From Forsythia viridissima (lineage: Eukaryota; Streptophyta; Magnoliopsida; Lamiales; Oleaceae), in assembly GCA_030279155.1 (NCBI GenBank), contig CM059043.1:4960001-5024000 (forward strand): a DNA stretch of 64,000 nucleotides, in the 5' to 3' direction. Under the pieces are notes generated by a model that did no database searches, was not told where the DNA came from, and saw only the letters and a list, made by a program, of their open reading frames with translations. Every line of letters begins with the position of its first letter. Positions within the stretch are counted from its first letter, which is position 1. This document shows, one piece after another, positions 48,131-60,630 of the stretch. The position numbers were made by a program, and so were the translations under genes.

Positions 48131-49147
48131 ATCATTGAATGGTCACGTTATTTATTTATTTATTTTAATTAAGAAATAGTAGTTTTTTTCATATATGTAT
48201 AAATCTCAATTTCACTTCATTTTTTTTACAAATCTTTACTTCTCAATCTGAAATTGTTATAATTTTTATATTCTCTTTTATTGTGCAATTTAAACTTTTT
48301 TGTCTCTAAATTTGCTTATTTCTGTCTACTTCTAGTATAAACTCTTTAGTTCCACCTCTTTCTTTTATATATTATTTCAAATGAATTACATCTGATTCTT
48401 GGAAATTGGTGAGTTCAACTGATTCATTGGTAGTTCTAACAATCCAGAAAGTACTTTGCCATTATATTATAATTTTTATTAGTTGAAATGATGTTCTAAT
48501 TCCTTATGATTTGGATGATATTGAAGCACAAGAAGAAAAGAGTGGTAGGATCAAGAAAAAAATGATGAAATACTAAAAATAAGTCAGTGTTTGTAACATT
48601 TCAAATTAGTTACCACGAGTATAGTAGGCGGACAACCATGGTACAAAACATTGTTTAAATATTGCAAAAAGATGTTAGCTTGGCAAAATAACACTAGCAC
48701 GATTCATCTAAAAGGAGAAGGGTTTCAAATTTCTTATATGTATTTAGTTTTGAATTTTTCAATTTTTTTTACTAATTTACTTTTCCAAATTTAATTATAA
48801 AATAAAAAATCGAGCTGGGCACATGGACTTGTGGACAACTCGGCTCGGCCCATGAGACCTACGAGCCCAAGGACCAAACCGAATCGAGCCGAGCCGACTC
48901 AGTTCGACTCATTGTCATCTCTAATTGAGGATAAAAACGCGATGATAAAAAAGTCGGATAAATAAGTATAACAATACGTCAATGTTAAAAACCTTTAATA
49001 AAATTAAAATGTTATGCATTTATAAGTAAAAGCAATGTCAATATAACCTGCTTTTACTATTTAACAGTTCTTTTGATATACCATAATTGCCCTCCATGTT
49101 GCAAATTTACTACTAACGCTCATAAATATTTTCGTATTCCATAGTTG
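48131..49147. other. AT-rich intergenic stretch with a hAT-like scrap
   Basis: Around 48800-48933 are GGCTCGGCC and CGAGCCGAGCC words, ending TTGTCATCTCTA, a right terminus of the hAT-like type. The left partner was not found. The rest is AT-rich without genes. Confidence 0.45.
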
Positions 49148-49849
49148 GAGGAAAGATCTGGACCCCGTGACGGGGTCCAGATCGATTTCCCCGTCTTGTC
49201 GCGTAGGCATTTAAAAAAAAAAATTGGCCCCACTCTAGTTTCTGTAAACAAAAACAGCCCAGCCCCCCTCCAGCCGCAAAAAACCCCCACCCACCTAACT
49301 TTTTGTCCCCATCCCCATCCCCATCCCCAAACGTTTTTGGTCCCCCATCCCACAACCCTTTTCCAGTTAAAAAGAAACCCTCCCCCCACCCTTTTGCAGA
49401 AAAATAGACACCCTCCCCCTTTTCCTCATGTTTACTTATCTTTTTATTGGCCCCCCCTCTTCCCATTTTTTTACTCCGTTTCTTCTACTTATTTATAAGT
49501 CATTGAATCATTAACAATTTTCCTCATTCCTCAATCCTCATTCCTCATCAGAATACATGTTTCCCTCTTCATCATAATATATTTTACTTTACTCAAATTT
49601 AGCCATCATTAAACATTTCCAACCACTTTTATTCTCTAAATTTATTTTACCAAAATTTTTTCCCACTTAGTATTTTTCATATTTTTCAAAGGTTAGTAAT
49701 AAATTATTAATTTGTTTTATTTTCGTTTATTTGTACATATTTATTTTTTGTAATTTGCAAGTTAGTGGTAACATTGTTAACAATTTATTATATATTTTTT
49801 TATTTGCACATATAATTGATGTATTTTATTTCGGTAAATTTTTGTAGGG

Positions 49850-52318
49850 ATGAAATTTGAGAGTAGTGATAATGTATATGTTCCTCAAGTGACTATTAAT
49901 GTCATTCCCCACGTTGGTCAGGAATTTGAATCATCCGATCAGGCGTACAATTTTTACAATCAATATGCACGTGAAGCGGGGTTTAGTACGCGTATAGAAA
50001 ACAGTAAGAAGAAAAAAGAGACAAATGAGTATGTTTGAAAATTATTTGTGTGCTATAAGGAAGGTAAGACGAATGAGACTTACCAGATGAGTCGTAAAGA
50101 TGCTGTGCCACAGGCTGGAAAAAGAAACCGTGGACATATACGTTGTGGGTGCAATGCTAGATTATCAGTGGTAAAACAACAAATAGGCGATGGGTGGGTT
50201 GTCAGTACATTTGTTGAGGAACATAACCATCCCCTTGCCACTCCTAGCAGGGTACACTTGTTAAGGTCACACCGGGGTGTCTCAAAAACAAAGAAGGCTC
50301 TTGTTGAACAGTTTTCAGAAGCTAATATTCCCACATGTCAACAAGTTCGACTTTTGGAGATAGATGCGGGAGGTCCATCCTCTCTTGGGTGTGTGGAGAA
50401 GGATATCAGGAACTATCAAAGGGATGTACGTCAAGAAATGTTGGGTCATGATGCGGAAACACTGATTGAGCATTTTACTTTCGAGAAAGAAAAAAATCCA
50501 AACTTTGTCTTTGATTATGAAACTGATGATGAGTACAAATTTGTGCGCTGTTTTTGGGCAGACTGTGAATCACGGAGGTCATATGCATATTTTGGTGATG
50601 TCGTTGTGTTTGACACATACAACACGAACAAGTACTCAATGGTATTCGGTCCATTTGTCGGAGTGAATCACCATGGCCAGACTATTATATTTGGATGCGG
50701 ACTGCCGAGCGATGAGACAACCGAATCATTTGTTTGGTTGTTCACTAAGTTCATTGAAGCCATGCCAAACCATGCGGCCCAGGGAGTGATCATCACAGAC
50801 CAAGATGCCGCAATTGCAAGAGCTATCTCTATAGTATTGCCATCGACGTTGCATCGATTTTGTATGTGGCACATACTAAATAAGTTTTCAGAGAAGATGA
50901 ATGTCGTGTTGTATAATGATCAGTATCACATGCTTGTTCACATTATCAAGCAATCTGAGTCACCAGCAGAATTTGAAGAACAATGGATCGAGGTGATGGA
51001 AACTACAGAGTTAGGTAACAATGAATGGTTGAACAGTTTGTTTGAAATACGTAGTCGTTGGGTACCAGCATACGTCAAACACGTGTTTGCTGCAGGCATG
51101 TCCAGTAGCCAGAGATCAGAGAGTGGCCATTCATTCTTGAAGAAATATGTGGATAGGAAAAACTCTTTGACAGATTTCGTTGCCCGATTTAACAGGGCAT
51201 TAGCTCATCAGAGGTATGAGGAGTTAGCTGCTAACTATATCGATTTAACTCAAATGCCAAAGGTTACTACATCGCTTATGATGGAGAATCAGATGGTACA
51301 GATATACACAAAAAAGATTTTTTTGTTGTTCCAAAATGAACTAGTACAGAGTAATTCCTACATCTGCTCCAAGAGGTCAAGCTCCGACGAAGCTAAAGTG
51401 TATATAGTCCAGCGTTTTGAGCCAGGCAGAACATCTGATCGAACTCGTCAGGTTAATTATTTATTATTCACTGACTATATATCATGTAGTTGTCGAATGT
51501 TTGAATTTGATGGTTATCCATACCGACACATGCTGTGCTACATGAAAAAAAAACAAGTGGTGCTCTTGCCGGAGAAATATATTCTCCGTAGGTGGACAAA
51601 GAATGCTAAGCAAGCCAGAGTGTTCGATCCAACGACTGGTTCATATGTTCATACTGACACTAGCCATTCATTAATGTCTAGACATAGTATGTTGTCTGGA
51701 GAATTTTCAGATCTAGTTGACGAGGGGTCTTTAACAGATGCTCGAAGCACTTTTCTAGTAAGTGAGTTCCAAAGTTTGCGCGTACGGGTTAAAGATATTG
51801 ACACTGGTGGCGATGTCGGCATGAGCAGAAACAGAAACAGAAACAAGAGTGTACAAGAGACTCAAGTTGTTTGTGATCTGAACCCTGTTAGAGCAAAAGG
51901 GTGCGGGAAGCGTCTAATGTCGGAAAAGGAGAAAGCACTTTCTCAATCTAATAGGCAGTGCCGCGCATGTGGCTCTAGTGGTCACGATAGAAGAACTTGT
52001 CCTACGTTGCAAAATAGGTAAGTAAATGTTATATATTTCCTTACTTATTTCATTACTTATTGTTTTATTAGTGTTTGGTTCATTTGTTTTATAATGGATA
52101 ATAATTTGATTGTCAGCTTGGACAACACAAATCAACCACAACATTCGCAGAATCCGTCGGATCTACAGTATCATGCGTTGGACCCACAGTACACGTATTA
52201 CACGCTGGACTCACAATACGCGTATCATACACCGGACCCACTGTACCCATATCATGCGCCGGACCCACAATACCCATATCATTCTCCGGATCCACAATAC
52301 CCATATCACAGGCAGTAA
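49850..52318 (+). pseudogene. MULE transposase (FAR1-related), one in-frame stop
   Basis: Two exons are predicted, 49850-52017 and 52117-52318 (donor GTAAGT, acceptor GTCAG), 790 codons in one phase. An N-terminal FAR1-type zinc domain includes FVCYKEG, CGCNARLSVV and EEHNHPL. The MULE DDE domain has FDTYNTNKY, IITDQDAAIARA and SQRSESGHSFLKKYV. The SWIM zinc motif CSCRMFEFDGYPYRH has tyrosine where the family's third metal-binding Cys is expected. A zinc knuckle CRACGSSGHDRRTC precedes the exon end. The second exon encodes repeats of the YPYHxPDPQ type. Codon 63 is TGA, probably TGG in the ancestor; the frame continues directly after it. If exon 2 is not used, translation stops at the TAA within the donor. 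It could be a recently silenced gene or a read error. Confidence 0.9.
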
Positions 52319-52635
52319 CAATGCATCATATTCCCTAGACCCGCGGGAGTATGATGCACGCTTTAACTCTCGTCGTTAATTTATTATTTCTATGTAATAT
52401 TACTTTCTTCGTTGTATGTGTAAATTATCAATTGGAACAACTTTATTATGCAAGTTTTATTTATTTTTATTTTTTAAGTAAAATTTCTTTTGTTACTCAA
52501 ATATAAACTAAGTAATTAGTCTCAATGTAATCTTAATAATAAAAATAACGTTCACTATATTATTTATTATATGATATAAATAATATATAACTTAATGAAA
52601 ATTAATATATATTATATTTTAAATAAACAAATACA

Positions 52636-52880
52636 ATGAATATCATAATAAAAAATTTATTTTTAATTTAATAAATTAAATGAAATTAATAATTTGGATA
52701 TAAATTTGGTGGTAAATAAATATGTTGAGAATTGAAGAAAGTGGGGGTTAAAGTATAATGAATATCATCATAAAAAAATTTATTTTTAATTTAATAAATT
52801 AAATTAAATTAATAATTTGGATATAAATTTGGTGGTAAATAAATTTGTTGAGAATTGAAGAAAGTGAGGGTTAAAGTATA
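52636..52880. repeat. 122-bp tandem repeat in the MULE 3' region
   Basis: Two units (52636-52757 and 52758-52880) differ at only a few positions. A partial further unit (GGTTAAAGTATAAATAAATG) follows to about 52925. The repeat lies between the transposase gene and the right TIR. Confidence 0.85.
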
Positions 52881-53108
52881 AATAAATGAAAAAGTGGAGG
52901 GTTGGGGTTAAAGTATAAATAAATGAGGAATTACATTAAATAAATGGAGGTTATTACACGTGATTGGTGGGTTTTTGCAGGGGTGGGGTGGGGTGTCGTT
53001 ACATTAAATATGGTGGGTTTTTGCTAGGGGGTGGGGGGTTGTCTTTCCCAGACGGGGAAATCCATTTGGACCCCGTGACGGGGTCGAGATCTTTCCTCTC
53101 CATAGTTG

Positions 53109-55551
53109 TACTCACATTTTACAAAATTTAGTGCAAATGCTGATAAATATTTTCCTTTTCCCTTTTTCTTTATATCTCGTCCCATTAGAAAAGTTATGTG
53201 TATTATGTCCACTAGTTATTATTTTCTATCGCGGCCATTCAAAGTTGAAAAAATTATATAACTGACTCTCGAGTAAGAACATATATAAGTAATTCGAGCT
53301 TGTTATATTTGGCTTGTTTGTGAATAAAGGATATACATTTAAGACAGAGAGCATATGATGCAAGGTTGAACCGTGATGGACAAATTACAAGTGTTTCATT
53401 TGGAGAAACTCCTACGACATAACTATGACGCGAGTACTAAGAACATTTTAGCCTCAAATTCTAGTTAAACACACCACAAATCAATATAATTGGAATTTAT
53501 GCGATATATGTTACTTTCATGAAAATCTTGAGTGAAGATATAATACCTTGATTTGTTTATATTGCAGTATTGAAAAGCGCAAGGCCTATGGCCTATGTGA
53601 TAGCTGTTGGAAATTGGTTTAAATATGTCGAGAAATTAACTAAGTGTTAAAAATAATTAAAGTGACTTCGTGTCAACTTGGCTAAAATATACAAGACCCG
53701 ATCCAATCCGTTTAAGCATATTATTTTACCACTTTACCGCTTCGGGGCGTCGAAACGGGGATCGACCTGTACGGTCACAAATATCTAATGAATGTGGGCC
53801 AATTATTGTACTCATATTTACCTCTAGCTTGGACACTAATTGGGCCAATTTCTCTGCATAGATTGAAGGATATTTTTGGCATCTCGAAACCAATATCGAA
53901 TGAATGAGAAATTACGGAAAATGACAATTTTTGGGTCAAGTTTTGACCATGCGATCACATAGGTATAATACCTTGCGATCGCAACCTACCTAAATTTTAA
54001 GCAGAATATTTTTGGGTCCTTCCATACGATCGCAGTATACAAAGTCTTGCAATCGCATGGTTAAACTAGATCAAGTTCTGTTCTCAAATTTGTACCTTAC
54101 GATCGCATAGGTTTACGCGAACAGATATGCCCTTTTGAAGTGTTGCACGAATTGGCTCCACACCATTTCGTTTTCAACCGATCATCTGTTATATTTAGGA
54201 CCTCTGGACATCCTTTTTTGACAGAGAACATATATACAAAACAATCCATTCATATATTTCATCATTTGAACCAATTTTATTGTATTTAGTTGCACAAAAT
54301 TCTGGTTTTCATTTCACTTTTATCCGTTGGAGTACAAAATCAATTTTGGTTCGCTGTGCTTGAGTTTTGAAGTGCTACAAACTCAAGCAGAAATCGTTGT
54401 ATCTTGGAAGTCAATTGCCAAAGACCGTAGGCACCATTACGGAGCAAATTTGACTTAAGGACAAAGTGTTTAACACTTGCCTCGACTTGCTTTTCATTCA
54501 GTTCTTTTTTTGCAATTTTGGAGTCATTTACATAGAAATCCGCCAACAATAGCCGTGATGAATAAACTCCTACTTGTTATGTTATGGTTATGGTAATATT
54601 GACGGTTTGTCGAAAAGTTGTATGAAATATATGAAGATGACGAATTATAATTATGATATCTTTATTACATTCATACATAGCATGAGTAATTTTTAGTGTA
54701 ATTATTTGAGATCATCGTCAGAAGGAACATATGATACATGGCAACACATGCATTTATGTATACGAGCCATTAGTCATACACCTTTTATGGTTGAGTGTGG
54801 AAAGACACATGTTTGAGAGGCCCCTATTGGGCGGCTAATGAACGGTATGTTGACTGACTCCACTCAGTGTATGTATCCGATACCGAAAGATTTTGATAGT
54901 AATCAATGAATGTTATGAAATGATGGATAGTATAATTAGAATTTTACAATTTTGGTGCAGTGTCGATCTCACGAGTATGCCATGCTAGTAAGAGGCATGC
55001 GAAGGCACCATTATGATATTGAGTGCTCGATAAATGATAGTATGTGTCGTAGTGCCCACAAACATTAGATATAGAAAATATATGGCATTCACGACATTCA
55101 TGCATCGCAATGCACACAAACACCATAATTTGTTCACTGGACAAGTCGTGTGTTCATTCCAAATTTTACAACATTTTAGGTTACTATTAAAGATAACACG
55201 AACTCCTAGATGACATAAAAGATGGACTGTATGCTGTGTGATGACCAACAAATCGAGCAATTAGAGAAAATCCAAATATATAAATATCGGAAAAGACCTA
55301 ATTAACAAATCAAGAATATATTAATAAACAGACCACAAATTGACAACATTTTTTGGTAGCATGGTTTTAAAGAAAAAAGTACGTATAATACTATATCATT
55401 ATTTAATTCTTGACATCCTAAAATCTCGATACAATTTAATTATCAATATTGATGAAAACTAATTTGTATCTTTAAATTTTATACATGCATGTGCATCTAA
55501 TGCACTTCCACTTTAATCCCATTTGAACACCGATTTAACCTTTGACCTTTA
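53109..55551. other. Intergenic stretch with dispersed repeats
   Basis: No gene recognised. The part 53940-54130 has several GCGATCGCA-like words, shared with 61450-61550. The part 54340-54560 matches 16700-16900 in reverse. Both look like pieces of unclassified retroelement-type repeats. Confidence 0.45.
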
Positions 55552-55692
55552 GTGCATGTTGAACAGTGCTGAAATTATTTTTCAACTACTTATAAGTTGT
55601 AAATTTTATAAAATATATAGATAATAAATTGTGAATTCTACAAATATCGGAATAAAAAATATGTTGGACAGTTCGACTAGCCAAACATGCAC
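55552..55692. mobile_element. Harbinger-like MITE with TTA duplication
   Basis: TTA flanks the element on both sides (55549-55551 and 55693-55695). The left end GTGCATGTTGAAC and the inward right end GTGCATGTTTGGC match. The interior is homologous to the MITE at 8551-8727. Length 141 bp. Confidence 0.7.
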
Positions 55693-55910
55693 TTAATCCT
55701 TTATTCACAAGAAGCGGGTTTAAAACCATTGCCCTTGGGTTGTCAAACTCAGAAAATACATGAGAAGAGGGCGTTCGAAGTAAAAAAGTGCAATTTATTG
55801 CAACCTCAAAAGAGACAAAGGATCAAGAAAACAACATCAAAATGCTGACAGAAAGCAAAGACAATTCGAAAATGGATTCCAGCCTTGTTCCAATACCATC
55901 AACTTGCCTA

Positions 55911-58900
55911 CTAATCAAACCCCATGATCATGTCATTGCCAAAGCTCCTGATCAAATTTGGTACCATCTCAGACTTCTCCAACTCCACTTCCATAGTCTC
56001 CTCCAGTGTTTCATCTGGTGGTGCAACAACGGAGGCCGATGGTAAGATAACCGACTCTCTCTGCGAGTCAAGTATCTCGTTCAGCCTCTCCTCGCTCACT
56101 CCAAATGCAGTTGCCAATTCAGCCCCTCTCATAGTCTGTAGCAACGAGTTCGCACCCACCAAGAACTGAGGCCGATTCTGGCGTGCGGATGTGGTGAAAC
56201 CGAAGAACTCGAAAGGGCCAGATCTCGATGCAATTTGGCAGAAGGAGAAGTATCTTGGAATCCAAAACACATTGCCTTCGGTTACTTTGGCACTCATAGC
56301 TAGACTTCCATTAGGATATGCAATTTGAATCGTACCGGCTCCTCTCAGTACAATACCATACTCTGTTGCCCTTGGATTGATATGCGGTGCCATCATCGAG
56401 CCCTGCATTTGATCAACAGTACAGTTTCAAGCAATCAAAATGAAACGTGCATGGTCCACATTAGTGGACTAGACTAGACACTGTAAGGTACAAAATCTTA
56501 AATTCAAGACTAGACAAGATTGGACAATACAAGAGTGTACAATATAACATAGTATTATCCAATCTTGACCACCAATCCTGCACAACACGATCAATACCAG
56601 CACGTATCAAATGAGCAAAAGCCTTGACTAGGGCCTACCTACCTCAGAGAGATTGACAAGATAAATGCCAGCGTCTGATTGGCCAAGGGGCGAGTAGTCG
56701 GACTCGTCCAAAGCAATGCTGTATCCATAATTGTTCTTAAAATCAGGCTTTCTGTCATAGATATTATAAGAATCGGGCCCTTTACTTTTTTTATCCTCTC
56801 TTTTATTATTTTCCTTTCCAAATACAGAGATCAAAAGCTTCCTAAATGACCATTTTGGTTGTTCTTTTTCTTCGCTATATTTTTCCTTCAAATGAACAAC
56901 TTTCTTTAAGTGTGCCAGTTTCTGATGATGCTCGAGATCCAAAAACCCGCCCCATATGCTCGGGGAGTGAGAATGGGATAGATAAATGATTGGACCAGCT
57001 TGTTGCCTCGTCAACAATTCCTTTAATTCGGATACAGAAACCTGTTAAACCGACATCATTAAGCATTATAATCTTGATTAAAGTGCAATAGAATGTGATC
57101 ATGATACTAAATTACTAAAATCCTCACTCACATTGAAAGCTGTTGACAGCGTTAAGGGATCAAAACCTGAAAGTATTGACATTGGATATGTTCCTCCACC
57201 AATGAAGAAAGACTGCACCCATACAAACGAGCACAATAAGAAATATTCCAATAAATGAAAATGCATCGGTTAAACAAACCAACCTCTGTAGACTGGCCGA
57301 TTGAGTTCAGTGTCACGAGAGAATAGGAGAAAAAAATTTATGGATCATGTCCTAATACCAATAATAGGCAAGCAGAAAATGAAAACATCAAACATACATA
57401 ATTATAGCGAAATCTACGTCCACTTGCCACTGCAAGTTTTTCCTAAGATCGAGAAGAAGAAGTTTATAATGAATCTCACACATCTCAGTTTGTGCATGTA
57501 TCTCTAAAAACAGCCCCCTCAAGTTGCTTCATATAGAGGGGATAAGCAAACACTATAACTAGACTCCACACATTCCCAAAAAAAAAAAAAAAATCAGAAT
57601 TGATCGTCATAAACGAAAACGGAAATATGGTGGAATGCTCGTGCTTGGAATGTACCTGGAATGTATGCCATCCCAAGCTCTCGGATGTATCGATACTACA
57701 TATTGTATGTAGTATCTGACCTTCTGCTGAATTAATCAGATAAAAAGCCGAGCCTGCTTCAATTCTATAGATATCTCCAGCCTTTAAGCGCTTTTCAACC
57801 AAATCGTCTTTGTAGATATGCCCAATTCTTGCTTCCCCTGCATTCAGTTCGATCCAATTCAAGTGTTCATCAATCTCACACAATCAAGATATATATATAA
57901 GTTAGTAGTAGACTGTAAGGCTTGGTTTAGTATTGCTATAATTTTACGAGAATTAGTTTTTGTAGAATATGCTTTTGCTGTGCTGGAGAAAAAATTAGTT
58001 GTGAGAAATATTACTTAAATGGTTACATTTTAACATTTGGCAAACAAAAGTCATATATTTATGTGCATGTATACAATTTCACTATAGTTATTTTAAAATG
58101 TAAAAAATTAATATCTATTAAATCTCAAAATTTATAAAATTACAAAATAAAAGCATGTCAATGTAGTGGAAAATGAATTAATTTAATTAATTATGATTAA
58201 AATTGGTATTTTGATTATAGATAATTAGAGAAACTAAAAGCTAAATCTATTAAGCTACTTTCTCAATCTATTGTCAGACAGTACTAATTTTTTAATAATA
58301 TATTTTTCTTAAGTTTATCAAAGACCTAAAACAACTTATGATAGTTTGACAATGACATATTAGAGGACTAAAATCAATTATAAACGGAGCCTTCTGCTAG
58401 GTCATTTCAATGAAAAGGAAATCACGATGCCACTTATATTTCCCTAAATAATGTCTTTCTCAAGTGCCAAGCAAGTTATGTAAGGACTTTCTCGGGGCAA
58501 TCCATTCCATACTACACCAAAAAAGTTGCACAAAAAAAAGGCCTAAAAAGTATTTATAGTGACATTTGCCTGATTTTTATCAATGTACAATTCAACAATG
58601 AGAAAACAGCACATAGCAAATCTTAATCTTCGAAGCAGTAAAGCAATTACAACTATTAAGCCATCAACAGACAAACACACACTCTTACGTGCATGGTACT
58701 CCACAAGGGACACAACACTACACAGTTTCTCCACCACAATCTTATCCGGTACGGTTTAATCTACCTCAATCTCTTGTCTAGTGTTGTGTAATCTACTCAA
58801 TCATGTCAGGTGGTCAAATCTACCTCAATCATGTCCAGTACCATCTAATCTATCTCAAATCAATTCATTGACATCCTCATCTGTGTCAGTATTATCTAGC

Positions 58901-59269
58901 CTACCTCAATCATAACACGAAGGATGTGATTACAGAAAAACGAATACCTTTGCGAATGAAGAGAATGAGACTGGAATCAAGATACTGAGGTATGAACAGA
59001 CTTCTGGGCTCCATAGTAATGAACCCAATATGCATAGGACTTTTCATAAATTTTCCCCCAAACCCCCTCACCACCCTCATGTTCCCTGCATCAGTCTTCA
59101 CCACTTGCTTTGAATCCTGCAACAAGAACCAATCCACTCCTACCGTCCGCCCATCTCCGCCCTCTTCTCCATCACCTCCGCCGCCTTCTTCTTCATAACC
59201 ACCCACACCCGCCACCAGTGCACAGCACACCACAACTACCAGCAAAAACAAAGCCCTTTTCCTTCCCAT
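55911..59269 (-). CDS. Vicilin-like seed storage protein (double cupin, At2g28490 type)
   Basis: A 7S-globulin-like storage protein with two cupin barrels, expected in protein storage vacuoles of seeds. Five exons on the minus strand: 58948-59269, 57656-57837, 57132-57212, 56643-57041 and 55911-56402, totalling 1476 bases (491 residues plus stop). A signal peptide (RALFLLVVVVCCALVAGVGG, about residues 5-24) precedes a Gly/Glu/Asp-rich stretch. Cupin 1 follows: VVKTDAGNMRVVRGFGGKF, SPMHIGFITMEPRSLFIPQY, ARIGHIYKDDLVEKRLKAGD, SIDTSESLGWHTFQSFFIGG. A charged linker (HLKEKYSEEKEQPKW, GKENNKREDKKSKG) leads to cupin 2: MMAPHINPRATEYGIVLRGA, GNVFWIPRYFSFCQIASRSG. All junctions keep phase. The minus strand upstream has a TATA box and a seed-type RY motif. 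The frame is intact and the gene is probably functional. Confidence 0.93.
57838..58947 (-). other. Intron 1 of the vicilin-like gene
   Basis: AT-rich intron between exons 58948-59269 and 57656-57837. Near 58740-58920 a loose tandem array of AATCTACCTCAATCA-like words occurs. No other gene is inside. Confidence 0.6.
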
Positions 59270-59400
59270 TTTTAATAATTATTTCCTCAATATATTTGCA
59301 AGATTTGGTAGTAAAAAGAGCAGTTTATATAGAGGGGAGGGAGAGAGGAAAAGTTCACAGATGTCTATCATGCAGGATTTCATGGCACTGCTGGCATTTT
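59270..59400 (-). promoter_or_regulatory. Vicilin-like gene promoter: TATA box and RY-type motif
   Basis: On the minus strand TATATAAA lies at 59331-59324, about 55-60 bases upstream of the ATG at 59269. A CATGCA word (59369-59374; TGCATG on the minus strand) is the core of the RY motif bound by B3 regulators such as ABI3 and FUS3 in seed storage promoters. A single copy could be chance. Confidence 0.55.
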
Positions 59401-60473
59401 CTGGTAAAGACACAGTTAAGATATGGGGAGAAATTTTCGGTTTCATTTTAAGACAGAGTCATTTCATTTGCATTGTTTGTTTATATTAAGACCATCCCAC
59501 ATTCTTAAACTTGTAACCTTTTATCCTTTCACAATTTCACTCAGATTGTATGTCAAACTAGTATATCGTTTTCTTGAAGTTGGATTCGATTGTATTTTCT
59601 ATTATGATAATAGATTAAGACGGTAACTAGATTTTGGAGATCATTGGGGTTGGAAGGAGGTAATCGATTAAGGAAAATAAATTGAGGAAGTTGGCAGATT
59701 TTGGAGATAGATCGGTTGAAGGAGATGATCAAATCATTGTGAGATGATTTTGTAAGAGGAGAAATTTAAGAGTCAATGACACACGGATGTTTAAGTATAT
59801 TTTTCTTTCTGTAGCAGACAAAACTCTTACGATCGTAATTAAGTTTTGCCTTTAATAAATTTAAAGTACATTACTCAAATAGTTTCAAAATTTTTAAGAT
59901 TGACTACAAAAATAGTTTTTCACTATTCAGTTTAGCTCATGTCTAGATTCAATTAAATTCATTTAAAATTATTTGACCAACAAGTACAGTTGGATAAAAT
60001 ATTCCAAACAATTCACAATTTCAAAAAAAAGCTGCCACATCTTTCATTTTCTGTAGCAATTGTTGACTACATTATTCATGATTATTGACACATTTACCAT
60101 TATGATCGTTCCATATTCAGCTTATTAGGTTATTGTGGGACCATTTTATTTTGCATATTCAAAGTAGATTTTTGCAAAATCTTTATTTAATTTATTCCAA
60201 ACATGCTCTTAATTTTCTTTGAAGGTCTACTTTAGGTCTACATTTCCAGAATTCTCAAAGTTAAACTACAATATATAGTCATGTTGTAGATTTTAATCTA
60301 GTAAGTGGACGGATTGTTAACAAGTAATAAAGTGATGTGAAAAATGTCGAATTCACGATGACTAATTATCAATTAACCAATTAATTTATAGTTCGAATTT
60401 TAACAATAAAAAGACACAAATTTGTTTTGATTTTAATTCTAAAACTATTCTAATTATGTTTAATTAAATCTAA
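59401..60473. other. AT-rich intergenic stretch
   Basis: No gene recognised. 59600-59840 resembles 7620-7850 weakly. Confidence 0.4.
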
Positions 60474-60630
60474 TAGCCTGTTTGGTAGAGATTATAAACC
60501 AGTTTATTTGACCAAAATGGTTTATTTGACTAAAAATAGTTTATTTGACAAATTTTTTTGCCTTATTAGCCGTAATTTTTGACCATTCTTAGTCAAATAA
60601 ACTAGTTTATAATCTCTACCAAATGAGCTC
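60474..60630. mobile_element. Harbinger-like foldback MITE
   Basis: TAA flanks the element (60471-60473 and 60631-60633). The left end TAGCCTGTTTGGTAGAG and the inward right end GAGCTCATTTGGTAGAG continue as a near-full-length hairpin through ATTATAAACYAGTTTATTTG. Length 157 bp. Confidence 0.7.

Larger units (their letters stand above)
49148..53099 (+). mobile_element. Mutator-like transposon (FAR1-type), nearly intact
   Basis: A perfect 9-bp duplication CCATAGTTG flanks the element at 49139-49147 and 53100-53108. The left end GAGGAAAGATCTGGACCCCG and the inward right end AGAGGAAAGATCTCGACCCC begin inverted repeats running about 50 bp to TTTCCCCGTCT. The left TIR contains a perfect hairpin (GATCTGGACCCCG and its complement around TGA, 49155-49183). 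Internal parts are a C-rich stretch with CCCCAT repeats (49300-49340), an AT-rich promoter region, the transposase gene, and a 122-bp tandem repeat. Length 3952 bp. Apart from one stop codon it looks autonomous. Confidence 0.92.

Noticed and set aside
49113..49498. Overlapping Gly/Trp-rich and Pro-rich frames on both strands
   Set aside because: They arise from the C-rich CCCCAT repeats and the MULE end; no conserved protein features.
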